64,000 nucleotides of DNA from an uncultured Prevotellaceae bacterium (GTDB lineage Bacteria > Bacteroidota > Bacteroidia > Bacteroidales > Bacteroidaceae). The first letter of the stretch is position 1. Each line of letters begins with the position of its first letter. Positions 45,038 to 55,168 of this stretch are shown piece after piece. The translations under genes were made by a program, and so were the position numbers. The stretch spans positions 62,001 through 126,000 of the forward strand of contig OMRP01000003.1 of NCBI GenBank assembly GCA_900313615.1. The letters run 5' to 3'. The notes beneath the pieces are model-generated. The model was given only the letters and a program-made list of their open reading frames with translations, searched no databases and was not told where the DNA came from.

Positions 45038-47587
45038 TTATTCTACAGGTGTAAACGTCAATGTGTTACCATCTTCCGACACATCCACCGTTACTTGTCC
45101 TTGCAATGGGTTGTCTTCAAGCAACAACTCGCATACCCTGTCTTCCACATGGTTCTGCAAGGCACGTTTCAGTGGACGGGCTCCAAATTGCACGTCGTAG
45201 CCTTTTTTTGCCAGGAATTCCTTGGCGGAATCCGTCAGTTGCAACGTGACACCAAGGTCCTCCATACGTTTGCTCAAACCAACCAATTCAATGTCAACGA
45301 TACGTTTGATGGCGTCCATGTCCAATTGGTCGAACATGATGATTTCATCGAGACGGTTGAGGAACTCGGGTGCGAATTGCCTACTCAGGCTCTTTTGAAT
45401 GATGGAACGAGCCCTCTCTCGGTCGCTCTCATTCATGTCTATGCCAAAGTTGCCGGCATTGAAACCCACGCCACGGCCGAACTCCTTCAGTTGGCGCGTA
45501 CCAGCGTTCGACGTCATGATGACAATGGTGTTGCGGAAGTCAACAAGTCGGCCGTTGCCATCGGTGAGGCGTCCTTCATCCAGCACTTGCAGCAGAAGGT
45601 TGAACACATTACCGTGGGCTTTCTCTATCTCATCGAGAAGGACGATGGAGTAGGGGTGACGACGTACTTTTTCGGTCAGCTGGCCCCCTTCGTCGTAGCC
45701 CACGTATCCAGGAGGCGAACCGACCAGCCTCGACACGTTGAATGCTTCGGTATATTCGCTCATATCGACACGTATCAGGTCATCGCTACTGCCGAACATG
45801 TATTCTGCCAGTTGTTTGGCAAGGTAGGTCTTGCCCACACCTGTTGGCCCAAGGAACATGAACACGCCAATAGGATGGTTGGGGTCTTTCAGTCCAATGC
45901 GGTTCCGCTGGATGGCTTTCACCATCTTGTCTATGGCGGCATCTTGGGCGATTACCTTCTGCTTGAGCACGGGAGCCATATTACGCAGGCGCGAACCCTC
46001 TGATTCCTCCAAACGCTGCAAAGGAACGCCACTCATCACTGAGACGACATCAGCGACATCCGATTCATGTATCGTCTCACGGTCACCCTTACTGCCATTG
46101 GTCCACTCTTCGTTAAGTTTCTTCAACTGTCCCTCCAATTTGCTTTGGCGGTCACGGTAACTGGCGGCTAACTCGAAGTTTTGGTTTCTCACCGCTTCGG
46201 TCTTTTTCTTCTTCACCTCAACGATTTCCTTCTCCATTTCTCCGATTTCCGGTGGCATGTGCACATGCTTGAGGTGTACTTTGGCTCCCACCTCGTCGAG
46301 CGCATCGATGGCTTTGTCGGGGAAGGAACGGTCGGTGATATATCGCTCTGTCAACTTGACACATGCCTGGAGGGCCTCATCTGTGTAGGTCACGTGGTGG
46401 TGATCTTCATAACGCCCCTTGATATTCTGAAGTATCTGGAGTGTTTCATCCTTAGTGGTTGGTTCTACGAGTACTTTTTGGAAACGACGTTCCAACGCAC
46501 CATCTTTCTCGATGCTCTTGCGGTATTCATCTAGTGTAGTTGCGCCGATACACTGTATTCTTCCCCTTGACAATGCAGGTTTGAGCATGTTGGCCGCATC
46601 CATCGAACCTGGAGCGGAACCGGCTCCAATGATAGTATGTATCTCGTCCATGAAGACGATTATTTCGGGATGCTGCTCCAACTCGTTGAGAATGGCTTTG
46701 ATGCGCTCCTCAAACTGTCCGCGGTATTTGGTGCCCGCCACCACGGATGCCATGTCCAGGCTCACCAACCTTTTGTTGAAGAGTAGTGGCGATGTCTTAT
46801 GTTGAACAATCATTTGGGCCAGACCCTCCACAATGGCGCTCTTACCCACACCAGGCTCACCGATGAGCACGGGGTTGTTCTTCTTTCTCCGACAGAGAAT
46901 CTCGGTCACGCGCAGCATTTCCTCCTCGCGCCCCACAACTGGGTCGAGAGCGTGTTCGCGGGCTGCTTTGGTCAAGTCGTGCGAGAAATTGTCGAGTACA
47001 GGGGTGTTGCCAGATGGAGAGGGTGTCTGCACCTCGACACTGCTGCCGTGTGAACTGCCTCCGTTGTCTCCTTCCATGAATTCTCCATCCTCAGGTTCGT
47101 CGATTCCCAAACTGTCCAACGTTGACGAATTCTCACCTGCCGGGCTGTGGGCCTCTTGGAAATAACGTACTGCATTGTCATAAGTCACAGCTGTCTGTTC
47201 CAACAGGTCCTTGGCGCCGTTAGGCATCTGGTCGTGCAAGATAGCCAAGAGAATATGTTTCACTTCCACCTCCACGCTATGGTAAAGCGACGCTTCGAGT
47301 ATGGCACGTCGCATCACGTTACTGGCATCTTCATTCATCACCAGTTCACGAGCGTTTATTGGCGCAGCTTGCTCCTCACGTCTAACGCGCTCTTCCAAAT
47401 CTTGTTTGAGTGTGGCCTTGTCTACGTTCATCTGTTCGAAAAAGTCGTTGATGTCGCTTTCGTCACCTCGTAGGATAGCTATCAACAGATGCTCTGGTGC
47501 CACACTTGTACTATATAAACGGGATGCTTCTTCACGGCTGTATGCAAACAGCTTCGTTACTTCCCGTGAAAATTTTACACTATTCAT
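45038..47587 (-). CDS. clpC: ClpC-type AAA+ protease ATPase subunit
   Basis: A protein of 849 residues. N-terminal Clp-N repeats (about 1-150), a linker, AAA module 1 (Walker A GEPGVGKS, about 245), a middle UVR-like coiled region ([27 protein letters not shown]) and AAA module 2 (Walker A GPTGVGKT, about 580). It unfolds substrates and passes them to ClpP. The start [10 protein letters not shown] is chosen; a longer frame reaches back 37 codons but lacks the conserved N-terminus. It follows ispE by 83 bp. Confidence 0.92.
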   Translation of the reverse strand: MNSVKFSREVTKLFAYSREEASRLYSTSVAPEHLLIAILRGDESDINDFFEQMNVDKATLKQDLEERVRREEQAAPINARELVMNEDASNVMRRAILEASLYHSVEVEVKHILLAILHDQMPNGAKDLLEQTAVTYDNAVRYFQEAHSPAGENSSTLDSLGIDEPEDGEFMEGDNGGSSHGSSVEVQTPSPSGNTPVLDNFSHDLTKAAREHALDPVVGREEEMLRVTEILCRRKKNNPVLIGEPGVGKSAIVEGLAQMIVQHKTSPLLFNKRLVSLDMASVVAGTKYRGQFEERIKAILNELEQHPEIIVFMDEIHTIIGAGSAPGSMDAANMLKPALSRGRIQCIGATTLDEYRKSIEKDGALERRFQKVLVEPTTKDETLQILQNIKGRYEDHHHVTYTDEALQACVKLTERYITDRSFPDKAIDALDEVGAKVHLKHVHMPPEIGEMEKEIVEVKKKKTEAVRNQNFELAASYRDRQSKLEGQLKKLNEEWTNGSKGDRETIHESDVADVVSVMSGVPLQRLEESEGSRLRNMAPVLKQKVIAQDAAIDKMVKAIQRNRIGLKDPNHPIGVFMFLGPTGVGKTYLAKQLAEYMFGSSDDLIRVDMSEYTEAFNVSRLVGSPPGYVGYDEGGQLTEKVRRHPYSIVLLDEIEKAHGNVFNLLLQVLDEGRLTDGNGRLVDFRNTIVIMTSNAGTRQLKEFGRGVGFNAGNFGIDMNESDRERARSIIQKSLSRQFAPEFLNRLDEIIMFDQLDMDAIKRIVDIELVGLSKRMEDLGVTLQLTDSAKEFLAKKGYDVQFGARPLKRALQNHVEDRVCELLLEDNPLQGQVTVDVSEDGNTLTFTPVE

Positions 47588-47670
47588 TTGTTTCCTTTCA
47601 ATGTTACTCCTTTCCCTAATCAGCAAATACCGTGCCAAATCTGTGGATGCTTGCAGGCCCCTTCCCGGTA

Positions 47671-48507
47671 TCACATCTCCAGTTGGTATACTTGGCATCC
47701 TGTAAATAGGCTCTTGTCGAAGGTCGGTTTGCTGTCAAAAATACCGAATAGAGCACTGCCACTGCCGCTCATTTGGGCATAGACGGCGCCCATGCCATAC
47801 AATTTATCTTTGATGACAGCCAGTTCCGGGAGTAATTCAAACACCGAATCCTCAAAATCGTTGGTTAACTCGCTGCGCCAGGTGGTGATGGATTGGTGAA
47901 CGATCTCACGGCATGACTTTTCGGGCATATATGGTTTGATAGTGGCATAGGCTTCTCGTGTGGATACTGAAACCGGTGGTTTGACAACCAGTAGGTGATA
48001 ACCTGCAAGACTGCCATGGGCATCCACAGGTGAAAGCACGTCGCCGATGCCTGTGGCATACGAAGGCTCGGCGCTGATGAAAAATGGACAGTCGGCTCCC
48101 AAACGAGCGGCATAACGTTCCATCTCGGCCAGTCCCATGTCAAGCTTGAATTTCTCATCAAGCAACTTAATCATGAAAGCGGCGTCGCTGGAACCACCTC
48201 CTAGACCTGCCTGTGAGGGTATGCCTTTATATAAATGTATGTGCACGCGAGGCAACTTGAAATCTTTGGCCAAAAGATGGTAGGCGCGTACCACCAAATT
48301 GTCCTGATTGTCCCCATCCAGTGCCATTCCGCTCACCAACAGGTCGCAGGGGGTGGTTGAAGGAAATTCTTCGTTCATCACCTGCACTTCCAGGGCATCA
48401 TAGAGCGGGATGGGGTGGAACACGGTCTGCAAATCATGGTAGCCGTCGGAACGTTTTGACACTACATTAAGACCCAAATTGATTTTGGCGCATGGAAAGA
48501 CAGTCAT
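47671..48507 (-). CDS. ispE: 4-diphosphocytidyl-2-C-methyl-D-erythritol kinase
   Basis: A protein of 278 residues of the GHMP kinase family. Motifs are PCAKINLGLNVVSKRSDGYHDLQTVF near the start (words PCAKINLGL and RSDGYHDL), the ATP loop GLGGGSSDAA near residue 96, and GSGSALFGIF near the end. It phosphorylates CDP-methylerythritol in the MEP isoprenoid pathway. The start MTVFPCAK is used; the longer ATG at 48561 is upstream of the promoter. Confidence 0.93.
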   Translation of the reverse strand: MTVFPCAKINLGLNVVSKRSDGYHDLQTVFHPIPLYDALEVQVMNEEFPSTTPCDLLVSGMALDGDNQDNLVVRAYHLLAKDFKLPRVHIHLYKGIPSQAGLGGGSSDAAFMIKLLDEKFKLDMGLAEMERYAARLGADCPFFISAEPSYATGIGDVLSPVDAHGSLAGYHLLVVKPPVSVSTREAYATIKPYMPEKSCREIVHQSITTWRSELTNDFEDSVFELLPELAVIKDKLYGMGAVYAQMSGSGSALFGIFDSKPTFDKSLFTGCQVYQLEM

Positions 48508-48518
48508 ACTTTTTTTTG

Positions 48519-48548
48519 CAAAGATAGTGGAAAAAATAATATCTTCAA
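48519..48548 (-). promoter_or_regulatory. ispE promoter
   Basis: TATCTTTG (48526-48519) with TTG (48548-48546) exactly 19 nt upstream on the minus strand. The ATG is 11 nt beyond the box, so the leader is short. Confidence 0.8.
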
Positions 48549-48610
48549 GTATAAAAGACATAAATTTTGAGAATCCTTGGTTCGATGAAAATATTATCGG
48601 ATTTTTTTCT

Positions 48611-48618
48611 TACTTTTG
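48611..48618 (+). promoter_or_regulatory. -7 box of dnaB
   Basis: TACTTTTG, 32 nt upstream of the ATG at 48651. It lies downstream of a longer possible start at 48567 and so rules it out. Confidence 0.65.
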
Positions 48619-48650
48619 CACCTAATTCTTCATTAAATATCCAAACAATC

Positions 48651-50183
48651 ATGCCAAACGATAATAGAAACACAACTAGAAACACTTCAAGAAATGTCCA
48701 GAAAGGCACTATCGACACCGGGTATGGACATCTTCAGCCTCAGGCTTTAGAGATAGAACGCTTGGTGCTGGGCGCATTGATGATTGACAAAGATGCTTTT
48801 ACTGTGGTTAGCGAAATCCTTCGTCCCGAGACGTTCTATGATAAGCGTCATGAAAACATCTACCATGCCATCCAGTCTTTGAATATGGAGGAAAAGGCTG
48901 TCGATATTACCACCGTTGTTGAACAACTGAAAAAAGAAGGTACCCTCGAAGATGTCGGAGGGGCGGTGTATATTGTTGAACTGTCACAACATGTCGTCTC
49001 CTCCGCCCATATAGAGTTTCATTCGCGCATCCTGGCGCAGAAATTCCTTGCGCGCCAACTCATTTCCTTTGCCAGTGTCATTGAGACTAAAGCGTTCGAC
49101 GAGTCCATCGATGTTGACGACTTGATGCAAGAGGCGGAGAGCAAACTCTTCGAACTGTCGCAGAAAAACATGAGGCAGGACTATACCCAGATTGACCCCA
49201 TTATCACCGAGGCGCAGGAAAAAATTATGATAGCGGCGGGAAGCAAGGGCGGTCTGACGGGCGTGCCTAGTGGCTTTACCAAACTTGACGACATCACATC
49301 GGGCTGGCAACCCAGCGACTTGGTCATCATCGCCGGACGTCCTGCCATGGGTAAGACTTCGTTTGCCCTTTCCATTGCCAAGAATATCGTGGTCGATTAT
49401 GAAATTCCGATGGCTTTCTTCTCTTTGGAAATGAACAAAGTACAGCTTGGAAACCGTTTGATATCCAACGTATGCGAAATAACGGGTAGCAAGATTATGA
49501 ACGGACAGCTCAACGATGCGGAATGGCAAAGGCTCGACAAGAATATTCGCAAATTGTATGGGAAACCGTTGTATATTGACGACACAGCCGCTTTGTCTAT
49601 CTTTGAGTTGCGTACCAAAGCTCGACGACTGGTGCGCGAGAAAGGGGTAAAACTTATTATGATTGACTATTTGCAACTCATGAATGCCACAGGCGCAAAA
49701 TTCGGCAATCGTCAGGAGGAAGTGTCTACCATCAGTCGTTCGCTCAAAGGATTGGCCAAGGAGCTAGACATCCCCATTTTGGCTCTCTCTCAGTTGAACC
49801 GTACTGTGGAAAACCGTGATGGAATAGAAGGCAAACGCCCCCAACTGAGTGACCTCCGTGAGTCGGGTGCCATCGAGCAAGATGCCGACATGGTGCTCTT
49901 TGTCCATCGTCCAGAATACTACCACATCTACACCGACAGCAACAACAACGATTTGCGTGGCATGGCACAAATCATCATCGCCAAACACCGAAAAGGTGCT
50001 GTTGGGGATGTGATGCTAAACTTCAAAGGTGAATTTACACGCTTCGCCAACCCCGAAGAGGCGTATGTGGCACCGAATTTAGGTGGCGAGTTCATTGGCT
50101 CGCGGATGAATGACGGTGACCCTGGCCCTGATATCGACCCTCTTGGTGCCATGTCGGATGGCGATGGTATTGCACCCTATTAA
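48651..50183 (+). CDS. dnaB: Replicative DNA helicase DnaB
   Basis: A protein of 510 residues. The N-terminal DnaB domain (PQALEIERLVLGALMID) and the RecA-fold helicase domain are both complete: GVPSGFTKLDDITSGWQPSDLVIIAGRPAMGKTSF-type block with Walker A near 228 (words GVPSGFTKLD and GRPAMGKTS), IMIDYLQLM, LSQLNRTVE and DLRESGAIEQDADMV. The Ser/Asn/Arg-rich first 25 residues are probably disordered. It unwinds DNA at the fork. Divergent from ispE. Confidence 0.96.
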   Translation: MPNDNRNTTRNTSRNVQKGTIDTGYGHLQPQALEIERLVLGALMIDKDAFTVVSEILRPETFYDKRHENIYHAIQSLNMEEKAVDITTVVEQLKKEGTLEDVGGAVYIVELSQHVVSSAHIEFHSRILAQKFLARQLISFASVIETKAFDESIDVDDLMQEAESKLFELSQKNMRQDYTQIDPIITEAQEKIMIAAGSKGGLTGVPSGFTKLDDITSGWQPSDLVIIAGRPAMGKTSFALSIAKNIVVDYEIPMAFFSLEMNKVQLGNRLISNVCEITGSKIMNGQLNDAEWQRLDKNIRKLYGKPLYIDDTAALSIFELRTKARRLVREKGVKLIMIDYLQLMNATGAKFGNRQEEVSTISRSLKGLAKELDIPILALSQLNRTVENRDGIEGKRPQLSDLRESGAIEQDADMVLFVHRPEYYHIYTDSNNNDLRGMAQIIIAKHRKGAVGDVMLNFKGEFTRFANPEEAYVAPNLGGEFIGSRMNDGDPGPDIDPLGAMSDGDGIAPY

Positions 50184-50222
50184 CGATATTTGTCAATAAA
50201 AAACAATCTAGTTTCATTCGTT

Positions 50223-50891
50223 ATGAAAAGATATTCTTTTTTCTTGGCCTTGTTGCTGTGCGCCATAGGCATACAGGCACAATCTGTTTCCATCTTGGGC
50301 GACTCATATTCTACTTTCGAAGGGTATGTGACACCGAAAACCAACGAGATGTGGTATTACGAGGAGAATGGAAACAAAGTGGATGTCAATGACGTTACCC
50401 AGACATGGTGGTGGCAGGTTATCAAGGAAAGTGGCTATAAGTTCTGCATCAACAATTCATATAGTGGTTCAACGATTGGCTACCAAGGCTATGATGGCAA
50501 CGACTATTCGGAACGTTCTTTCATCACTCGTATGGATGACCTCGGTACACCCGACATCATTTTTATTTTGGGGGCCACCAACGACAGTTGGGCTGGAGAA
50601 CCCGTCGGCGAGTATAAATACGATAGTTGGCGAAAGAGCGATTTCTATACGTTTCGTCCTGCCATGGCCTATATGCTCCACCACATGACTTGCCGTTATC
50701 CCAATGTGGATATCTATTTCATTCTCAATAGCGAGTTGCGCGATGATATATCTGAGTCATGTCGTCAGATTTGCGGTCATTACAACGTACCGTGCATAGA
50801 GTTGCACGACATCGACAAGCAGAATGGACATCCCTCCGTCAAAGGGATGCGCAGTATAGCTGATCAAGTAAAGGCAGCCATTCGTAAATAA
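50223..50891 (+). CDS. Secreted SGNH/GDSL hydrolase
   Basis: A protein of 222 residues with a signal peptide (MKRYSFFLALLLCAIGIQAQ). SGNH blocks: GDSYS with nucleophile Ser28, a Gly in block II (SYSGSTIGYQG), GATND in block III and HPSVKGM with catalytic His near 203. Such enzymes are esterases acting on acylated sugars, lipids or peptidoglycan. It follows dnaB by 39 bp but is probably separate in function. Substrate unknown. Confidence 0.85.
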   Translation: MKRYSFFLALLLCAIGIQAQSVSILGDSYSTFEGYVTPKTNEMWYYEENGNKVDVNDVTQTWWWQVIKESGYKFCINNSYSGSTIGYQGYDGNDYSERSFITRMDDLGTPDIIFILGATNDSWAGEPVGEYKYDSWRKSDFYTFRPAMAYMLHHMTCRYPNVDIYFILNSELRDDISESCRQICGHYNVPCIELHDIDKQNGHPSVKGMRSIADQVKAAIRK

Positions 50892-50900
50892 ACCCTGTAT

Positions 50901-50938
50901 CGCCCCCAGCCTCAGCAGAGGAAGGGGGCGTATTTTCG
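50901..50938 (+). terminator. Terminator after the SGNH hydrolase
   Basis: CGCCCCC (50901-50907) pairs with GGGGGCG (50924-50930), with an inner CTC/GAG pairing, and is followed by TATTTTC. Confidence 0.8.
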
Positions 50939-51149
50939 ATGCCAACTTATTATCAACATTCTTTTCTATTATTTCTAATTGAATTGTTTTACCCCATTAA
51001 AGCCATAGGTGGTGTAAAATGGTTCGTAATGTCGTGTAATTATCTTTTTACCATCGATTAATCTTCATTGTTTCAGAGCGTTATGAAAATGCATGAAAAA
51101 AATAGTTTTTTGCTTAGTTTTTTGTTATGTTGAATCGTCATGTTAGTGT

Positions 51150-51635
51150 ATGGACCGATTGAAATTTGAAACGATATACCGTCAACATTATGCCAAGATG
51201 TACCGTTTGGCTAAAATGATGCTCTATGATACCGATGAGAGCAAAGACGTGGTGAGTGAGGTTTTCACTCGCTTGCTTAGAGGAGGGCTTTATCCTGATG
51301 ACGACAAAATGGAAGGATACCTGATGACAAGCGTGCGCAACCGTTGTCGAGATGTGCTCAGCCATAAATCGATGCGGGAAAGGGTGGAAAAATTGTATTT
51401 TGAAGAACAGAAACGTAATTCTCTTGTCGTTACCAACGGCGACGACCGCATGGAAGAGGTCTTGCTTTTCATTAGCAGCCTGGCTCCTCTTTCTCAAAAG
51501 ATTTTCCGGTTGCGTTACCTTCGTGGGATGACCTATGAGGAAGTGGCACAGGCAATAGGTATCAGTAAAGTGACTGTTTATAACCATCTGTCGCAATCTC
51601 TTCAACAAATGAAAACGTATTTCAGTAAACTGTAA
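51150..51635 (+). CDS. ECF sigma factor of a TonB-receptor set
   Basis: A protein of 161 residues. Region 2 is at the N-terminus (YRLAKMMLYDTDESKDVVSEVF) and region 4 at the C-terminus (RYLRGMTYEEVAQAIGISKVTVYNHL). There is no other domain. The anti-sigma gene starts 10 bp later and the receptor follows it, the standard Bacteroidetes trans-envelope signalling set. The 258-bp gap before it holds the upstream terminator and no clear -7 box, as expected for a promoter read by the ECF factor itself. Confidence 0.92.
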   Translation: MDRLKFETIYRQHYAKMYRLAKMMLYDTDESKDVVSEVFTRLLRGGLYPDDDKMEGYLMTSVRNRCRDVLSHKSMRERVEKLYFEEQKRNSLVVTNGDDRMEEVLLFISSLAPLSQKIFRLRYLRGMTYEEVAQAIGISKVTVYNHLSQSLQQMKTYFSKL

Positions 51636-51645
51636 AACACGCCCT

Positions 51646-52371
51646 ATGATGGAAAAGAAAGATATAATCCGTATTCTCCTTGCTCTGCAGGAACATCCCG
51701 AAAACTTTACCGACGAGCAATTAGAGCAATTGCTTGCCGATAATCCCGAATTGGCTGACATGATGCTAGAGCTGGCCATGGTCAAAAAGGCACTAGTGAC
51801 GCAGGATGTTGAGGAGGAGACTATTTCTGTGGATATGGAATGGGCTCAATTCGCGGCTGAGCACACGAAAGAATTGGAAGAACTGGATAAGCAAGAAAGT
51901 CAAACTCATCATAAGGCTCTCGTTGCAAGATGGAAAGAAAGACTTCCTTTCCGGATCGCAGCCAGCATCATCGGATTCCTACTCGTCGCTGGAGTTACCT
52001 TTGCGACTATTGAAATCGTACGTTCTTTCAGTCGGCCATCGTCAACGACAGAGCAACAGGACACGATAAAAACGACTCAAACTGTGACGTCAAACAACAC
52101 CATCATCCCCATCCCTGCCGACACAGTGCAATCAGACACGATTCCACAAAGCCATCCCGTTCTTTTCGACAATGTCACACTAGAAAAAATGCTTTCGAAA
52201 ATGGCTGCATATTATCAAGTGCAGGTGGAGTTCTTGAATGACGAGGCACGACACTTACGGTTCTTTTTCGAGTGGAAGCAAGAGGATACTCTCGAACGTG
52301 TGCTGAACCGCCTGAACAGTTTTGAGAGCATCAACTTAGAATTATCCGACCAAACGATTATTGTAGAATGA
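51646..52371 (+). CDS. Anti-sigma factor with DUF4974-like domain
   Basis: A protein of 241 residues. The cytoplasmic N-terminal part (1-105) should hold the sigma factor. One membrane helix lies at about 105-127 (IAASIIGFLLVAGVTFATIEIV). A Ser/Thr-rich linker and a C-terminal domain (about 168-241; VLFDNVTLEKMLSKMAAYYQVQVEF) of the DUF4974/STN type follow. There is no FecR sensor core, so it is shorter than usual FecR proteins. Its stop overlaps the receptor ATG by four bases (ATGA). Confidence 0.85.
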   Translation: MMEKKDIIRILLALQEHPENFTDEQLEQLLADNPELADMMLELAMVKKALVTQDVEEETISVDMEWAQFAAEHTKELEELDKQESQTHHKALVARWKERLPFRIAASIIGFLLVAGVTFATIEIVRSFSRPSSTTEQQDTIKTTQTVTSNNTIIPIPADTVQSDTIPQSHPVLFDNVTLEKMLSKMAAYYQVQVEFLNDEARHLRFFFEWKQEDTLERVLNRLNSFESINLELSDQTIIVE

Positions 52372-54965
52372 ACATGAAGCGTCTCCTCTTATTTCTACTC
52401 TGCTGTAGTCTCGTATCAGTTGCTATGCCCCAGCGCATCACGCGGCAATATCATGATGTTTCTATCAGTGATGCCTTACGGCAATTGAACAGTCTATCAA
52501 AGGAATACACCATCAGTTTTCTTTATAATGAATTGGAAGATTTCCGTGTGACGACCGACATTCACCGTAAGACCATTCCCGATGCCATTCGCCAGATGAT
52601 AGGCTTTTACCCCATCCGAATGGAGGTGCGCGATTCTGACATCGTTGTGGAATGTGTTCAGAAAGCAACTTCACGCTACAAGGGTAGGGTGGTTGACGAG
52701 GCTGGACAACCTATAGCTTTCGCCAATGTGGCTTTGCTGTCACCTCTGGACTCGACGTTGTTTACGGGTGGCGTGACAAATGAAAGTGGGCTTTTCGTCG
52801 TGCCGTGCGACCACCAACAGGTCATCCTTCGTGTTTCTTATGTGGGGTATAAGACCATCATTCGTTTGTGCAACCATAAACAAGTCGGAACTATCTTAAT
52901 GGTGCCGGATGCACACACCATCAATGGATTGGTGGTGAAAGGAGAGCGGCCTAAGGTTCAGTTGCAAGGCAATTCTCTAGTCATGAATGTGGAGGGAACC
53001 GTGATGGAGCGCATGGGCACCGCTGAGGATGTGTTGTCGCGTGTGCCTACCATTTCAAAAAAAGGAGAAAACTATGAAATATTAGGAAAAGGAGTACCAC
53101 TGATTTACCTGAATAACCGCAAACTTACCGACCTGACGGAATTGAAAAACGTACAATCGGATAATATAAAGAGCGTGGAGGTGATACAGAATCCTGGTGC
53201 TCGCTATGACGCTACTGTCAACGCTGTCATCATCATCCATACCAAAAGAGCTGCAGGTGAAGGCCTTGGTGTAGAACTGTTGTCATGGAGCCGCAAAGGT
53301 CATGGTTATATAAACAATGAACGGGTAAACTTGACTTATCGTTCGGGTAAGTTGGAACTTTTTGCCAATCTTTTCGGCGCATATAACAAGAATTGGTGTC
53401 GTAACGAGTTTGAACAGACGGTCTTTGCCGATACGTTGTGGGTCATCACCAATCGTACCAAAGAAACTGTTCGCAATCCTTATTTTGAGGGACGCTTGGG
53501 CTTTAGCTACCAATTGAACGACCAAAACTCATTTGGTGGATTTTATCAGAACTCATACGACTATGTGAAGACTCATAGTGATTACGATGATGACCTACAA
53601 GCAACCCCATTGGGCAACTCTCCTCAAGCTGGGATACAGTACCACTATGATCATTTGCAGAATAGTAGCGTCAGTAGGGCTAAGGGAGTACCAAAGCACC
53701 AAGTGAATGTCTATTATACAGGCAAGATAGGGCAGTTAAGCATCGACTTCAACGCCGATTACACCTATCGCAATCAGCGTAACCGCAACCAACAACTGGA
53801 ACTGAGTGAAGAATACGAAGACCGTGATGTTAACACATATGCCATTACGCGCAGTAGGCTTATAGCTGAAAAATTGTTTGTGACGCATCCACTATGGAAA
53901 GGCCAAATCGAAGTGGGTGAGGAATATACCAATACGCGATGGAAAAGCAGTTTTGAAAATGTGGAAGGGTACATAGCCAACAGCGACAACGAGCAGCATG
54001 AACAGGCCATAGCCCCCTTCGTAGAGCTACGTCAGAAACTGGGGCGTTTCCTATTGTCGGCAGGGTTGCGCTATGAACACGTAAAGTCGGAATATTTCGT
54101 GGGTGGCATACGCCGTGACGAACAATGCCGGACTTACGATGACTTCTTCCCGTCGATGGCTGCCTCAACGCAGATAAAGAATATACAGTTATCCCTCAGC
54201 TATGCCAAACGTACTGTACGTCCTAACTACTGGCAGTTGAGCAGTGATGTCATCTATGAGAACCGCCTGAACTGGCAGGTGGGCAATCCCTATCTGAAGC
54301 CTATCAGGTATCACAACCTGAATATGACGGTCATGTGGAAATGGCTTTTCCTCAGTGCCAACTATACCCATTGTATCAACTCCATTCTCTGGACGGCTGG
54401 CAGTCTGGAGAATGACAGCAAGGTGAACCTAATCACCTACAAGAACTACGACCGTGCCGACTGGCTCACCGTGACGCTGGGAGCGCAGAAGAACGTTATG
54501 TTGGCCAATGATGCCACGTGGACGTTACAATATAACGCTACGCTGATGAAGCCGTGGTTCAAGTCGGAATTTCTCGGTGAGCAGAAGCGTTTCAACAACA
54601 TGATGCTAAGCCTGCAATTGGGCAACATCATCGCATTGCCACACGACTGGTTGTTACAGGCTGACTTCATGATGCATACGAAAGGCTATCAGACGAATGT
54701 CTGGTACGACTGTACCAACCCCATCTTCTCATTGAGCGTCAGCAAGGATCTTTTCCATCGCCGCCTTAATGTCAAGCTCACGGGAAACGACCTCTTCAAC
54801 GGCGGCATCAACCGTTTCACGCTCTACAGCAACCGTATGATGTTCCAAAAGATGGAAGACAACGATTCGCGCTGTGTCACCCTATCCATACGCTACCGCT
54901 TTAACGTCACCCCGTCGAAATATAAGGGTACGGGTGCCGGAAATGCGGAAAAGGATCGACTATAA
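52368..54965 (+). CDS. Outer-membrane TonB-dependent-type receptor
   Basis: A protein of 865 residues. A signal peptide (LLLFLLCCSLVSVAM) precedes an STN-like domain (about 22-95; VSISDALRQLNSLSKEY) that can touch the anti-sigma factor. Then come a carboxypeptidase-regulatory-like beta domain (about 103-185; YKGRVVDEAGQPIAFANV), a plug-like domain (about 190-295) and a beta-barrel of the outer-membrane beta-barrel family. There is no SusD partner, so it is more likely a signalling or metal/peptide receptor than a glycan uptake pair. Substrate unknown. Confidence 0.87.
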   Translation: MNMKRLLLFLLCCSLVSVAMPQRITRQYHDVSISDALRQLNSLSKEYTISFLYNELEDFRVTTDIHRKTIPDAIRQMIGFYPIRMEVRDSDIVVECVQKATSRYKGRVVDEAGQPIAFANVALLSPLDSTLFTGGVTNESGLFVVPCDHQQVILRVSYVGYKTIIRLCNHKQVGTILMVPDAHTINGLVVKGERPKVQLQGNSLVMNVEGTVMERMGTAEDVLSRVPTISKKGENYEILGKGVPLIYLNNRKLTDLTELKNVQSDNIKSVEVIQNPGARYDATVNAVIIIHTKRAAGEGLGVELLSWSRKGHGYINNERVNLTYRSGKLELFANLFGAYNKNWCRNEFEQTVFADTLWVITNRTKETVRNPYFEGRLGFSYQLNDQNSFGGFYQNSYDYVKTHSDYDDDLQATPLGNSPQAGIQYHYDHLQNSSVSRAKGVPKHQVNVYYTGKIGQLSIDFNADYTYRNQRNRNQQLELSEEYEDRDVNTYAITRSRLIAEKLFVTHPLWKGQIEVGEEYTNTRWKSSFENVEGYIANSDNEQHEQAIAPFVELRQKLGRFLLSAGLRYEHVKSEYFVGGIRRDEQCRTYDDFFPSMAASTQIKNIQLSLSYAKRTVRPNYWQLSSDVIYENRLNWQVGNPYLKPIRYHNLNMTVMWKWLFLSANYTHCINSILWTAGSLENDSKVNLITYKNYDRADWLTVTLGAQKNVMLANDATWTLQYNATLMKPWFKSEFLGEQKRFNNMMLSLQLGNIIALPHDWLLQADFMMHTKGYQTNVWYDCTNPIFSLSVSKDLFHRRLNVKLTGNDLFNGGINRFTLYSNRMMFQKMEDNDSRCVTLSIRYRFNVTPSKYKGTGAGNAEKDRL

Positions 54966-54998
54966 CACGAGTCTCTGATTACGAAGAGTTTCTTTCTT

Positions 54999-55070
54999 GG
55001 CGTTCTATGGCATAACTACTTTACCTGCTTCATCATTATATGGAAAGTACTACAGGCCATATAGAACGCC
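54999..55070 (+). terminator. Long structured terminator after the receptor gene
   Basis: GGCGTTCT plus ATGGC (54999-55011) pairs with GCCAT plus AGAACGCC (55056-55070), with a 2-nt bulge. The 44-nt apical part can form an inner ACTTT/AAAGT hairpin. ATTTTTAT follows. Confidence 0.6.
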
Positions 55071-55168
55071 ATTTTTATGTATTTATGCTACGCATTAAGA
55101 AGATTTAACAGCCTTGGATGCAATCTTTCTCATGAATGCGTGTATAAATAAATAGAGAAAGGAACTAT

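Noticed and set aside
45032-46003. Plus-strand frame of 323 codons
   Set aside because: Opposite the conserved second AAA module of clpC; shadow only.
47588-47698. Longer N-terminus for ClpC
   Set aside because: The added 37 residues are not part of the family; the conserved Clp-N start follows the ATG at 47587.
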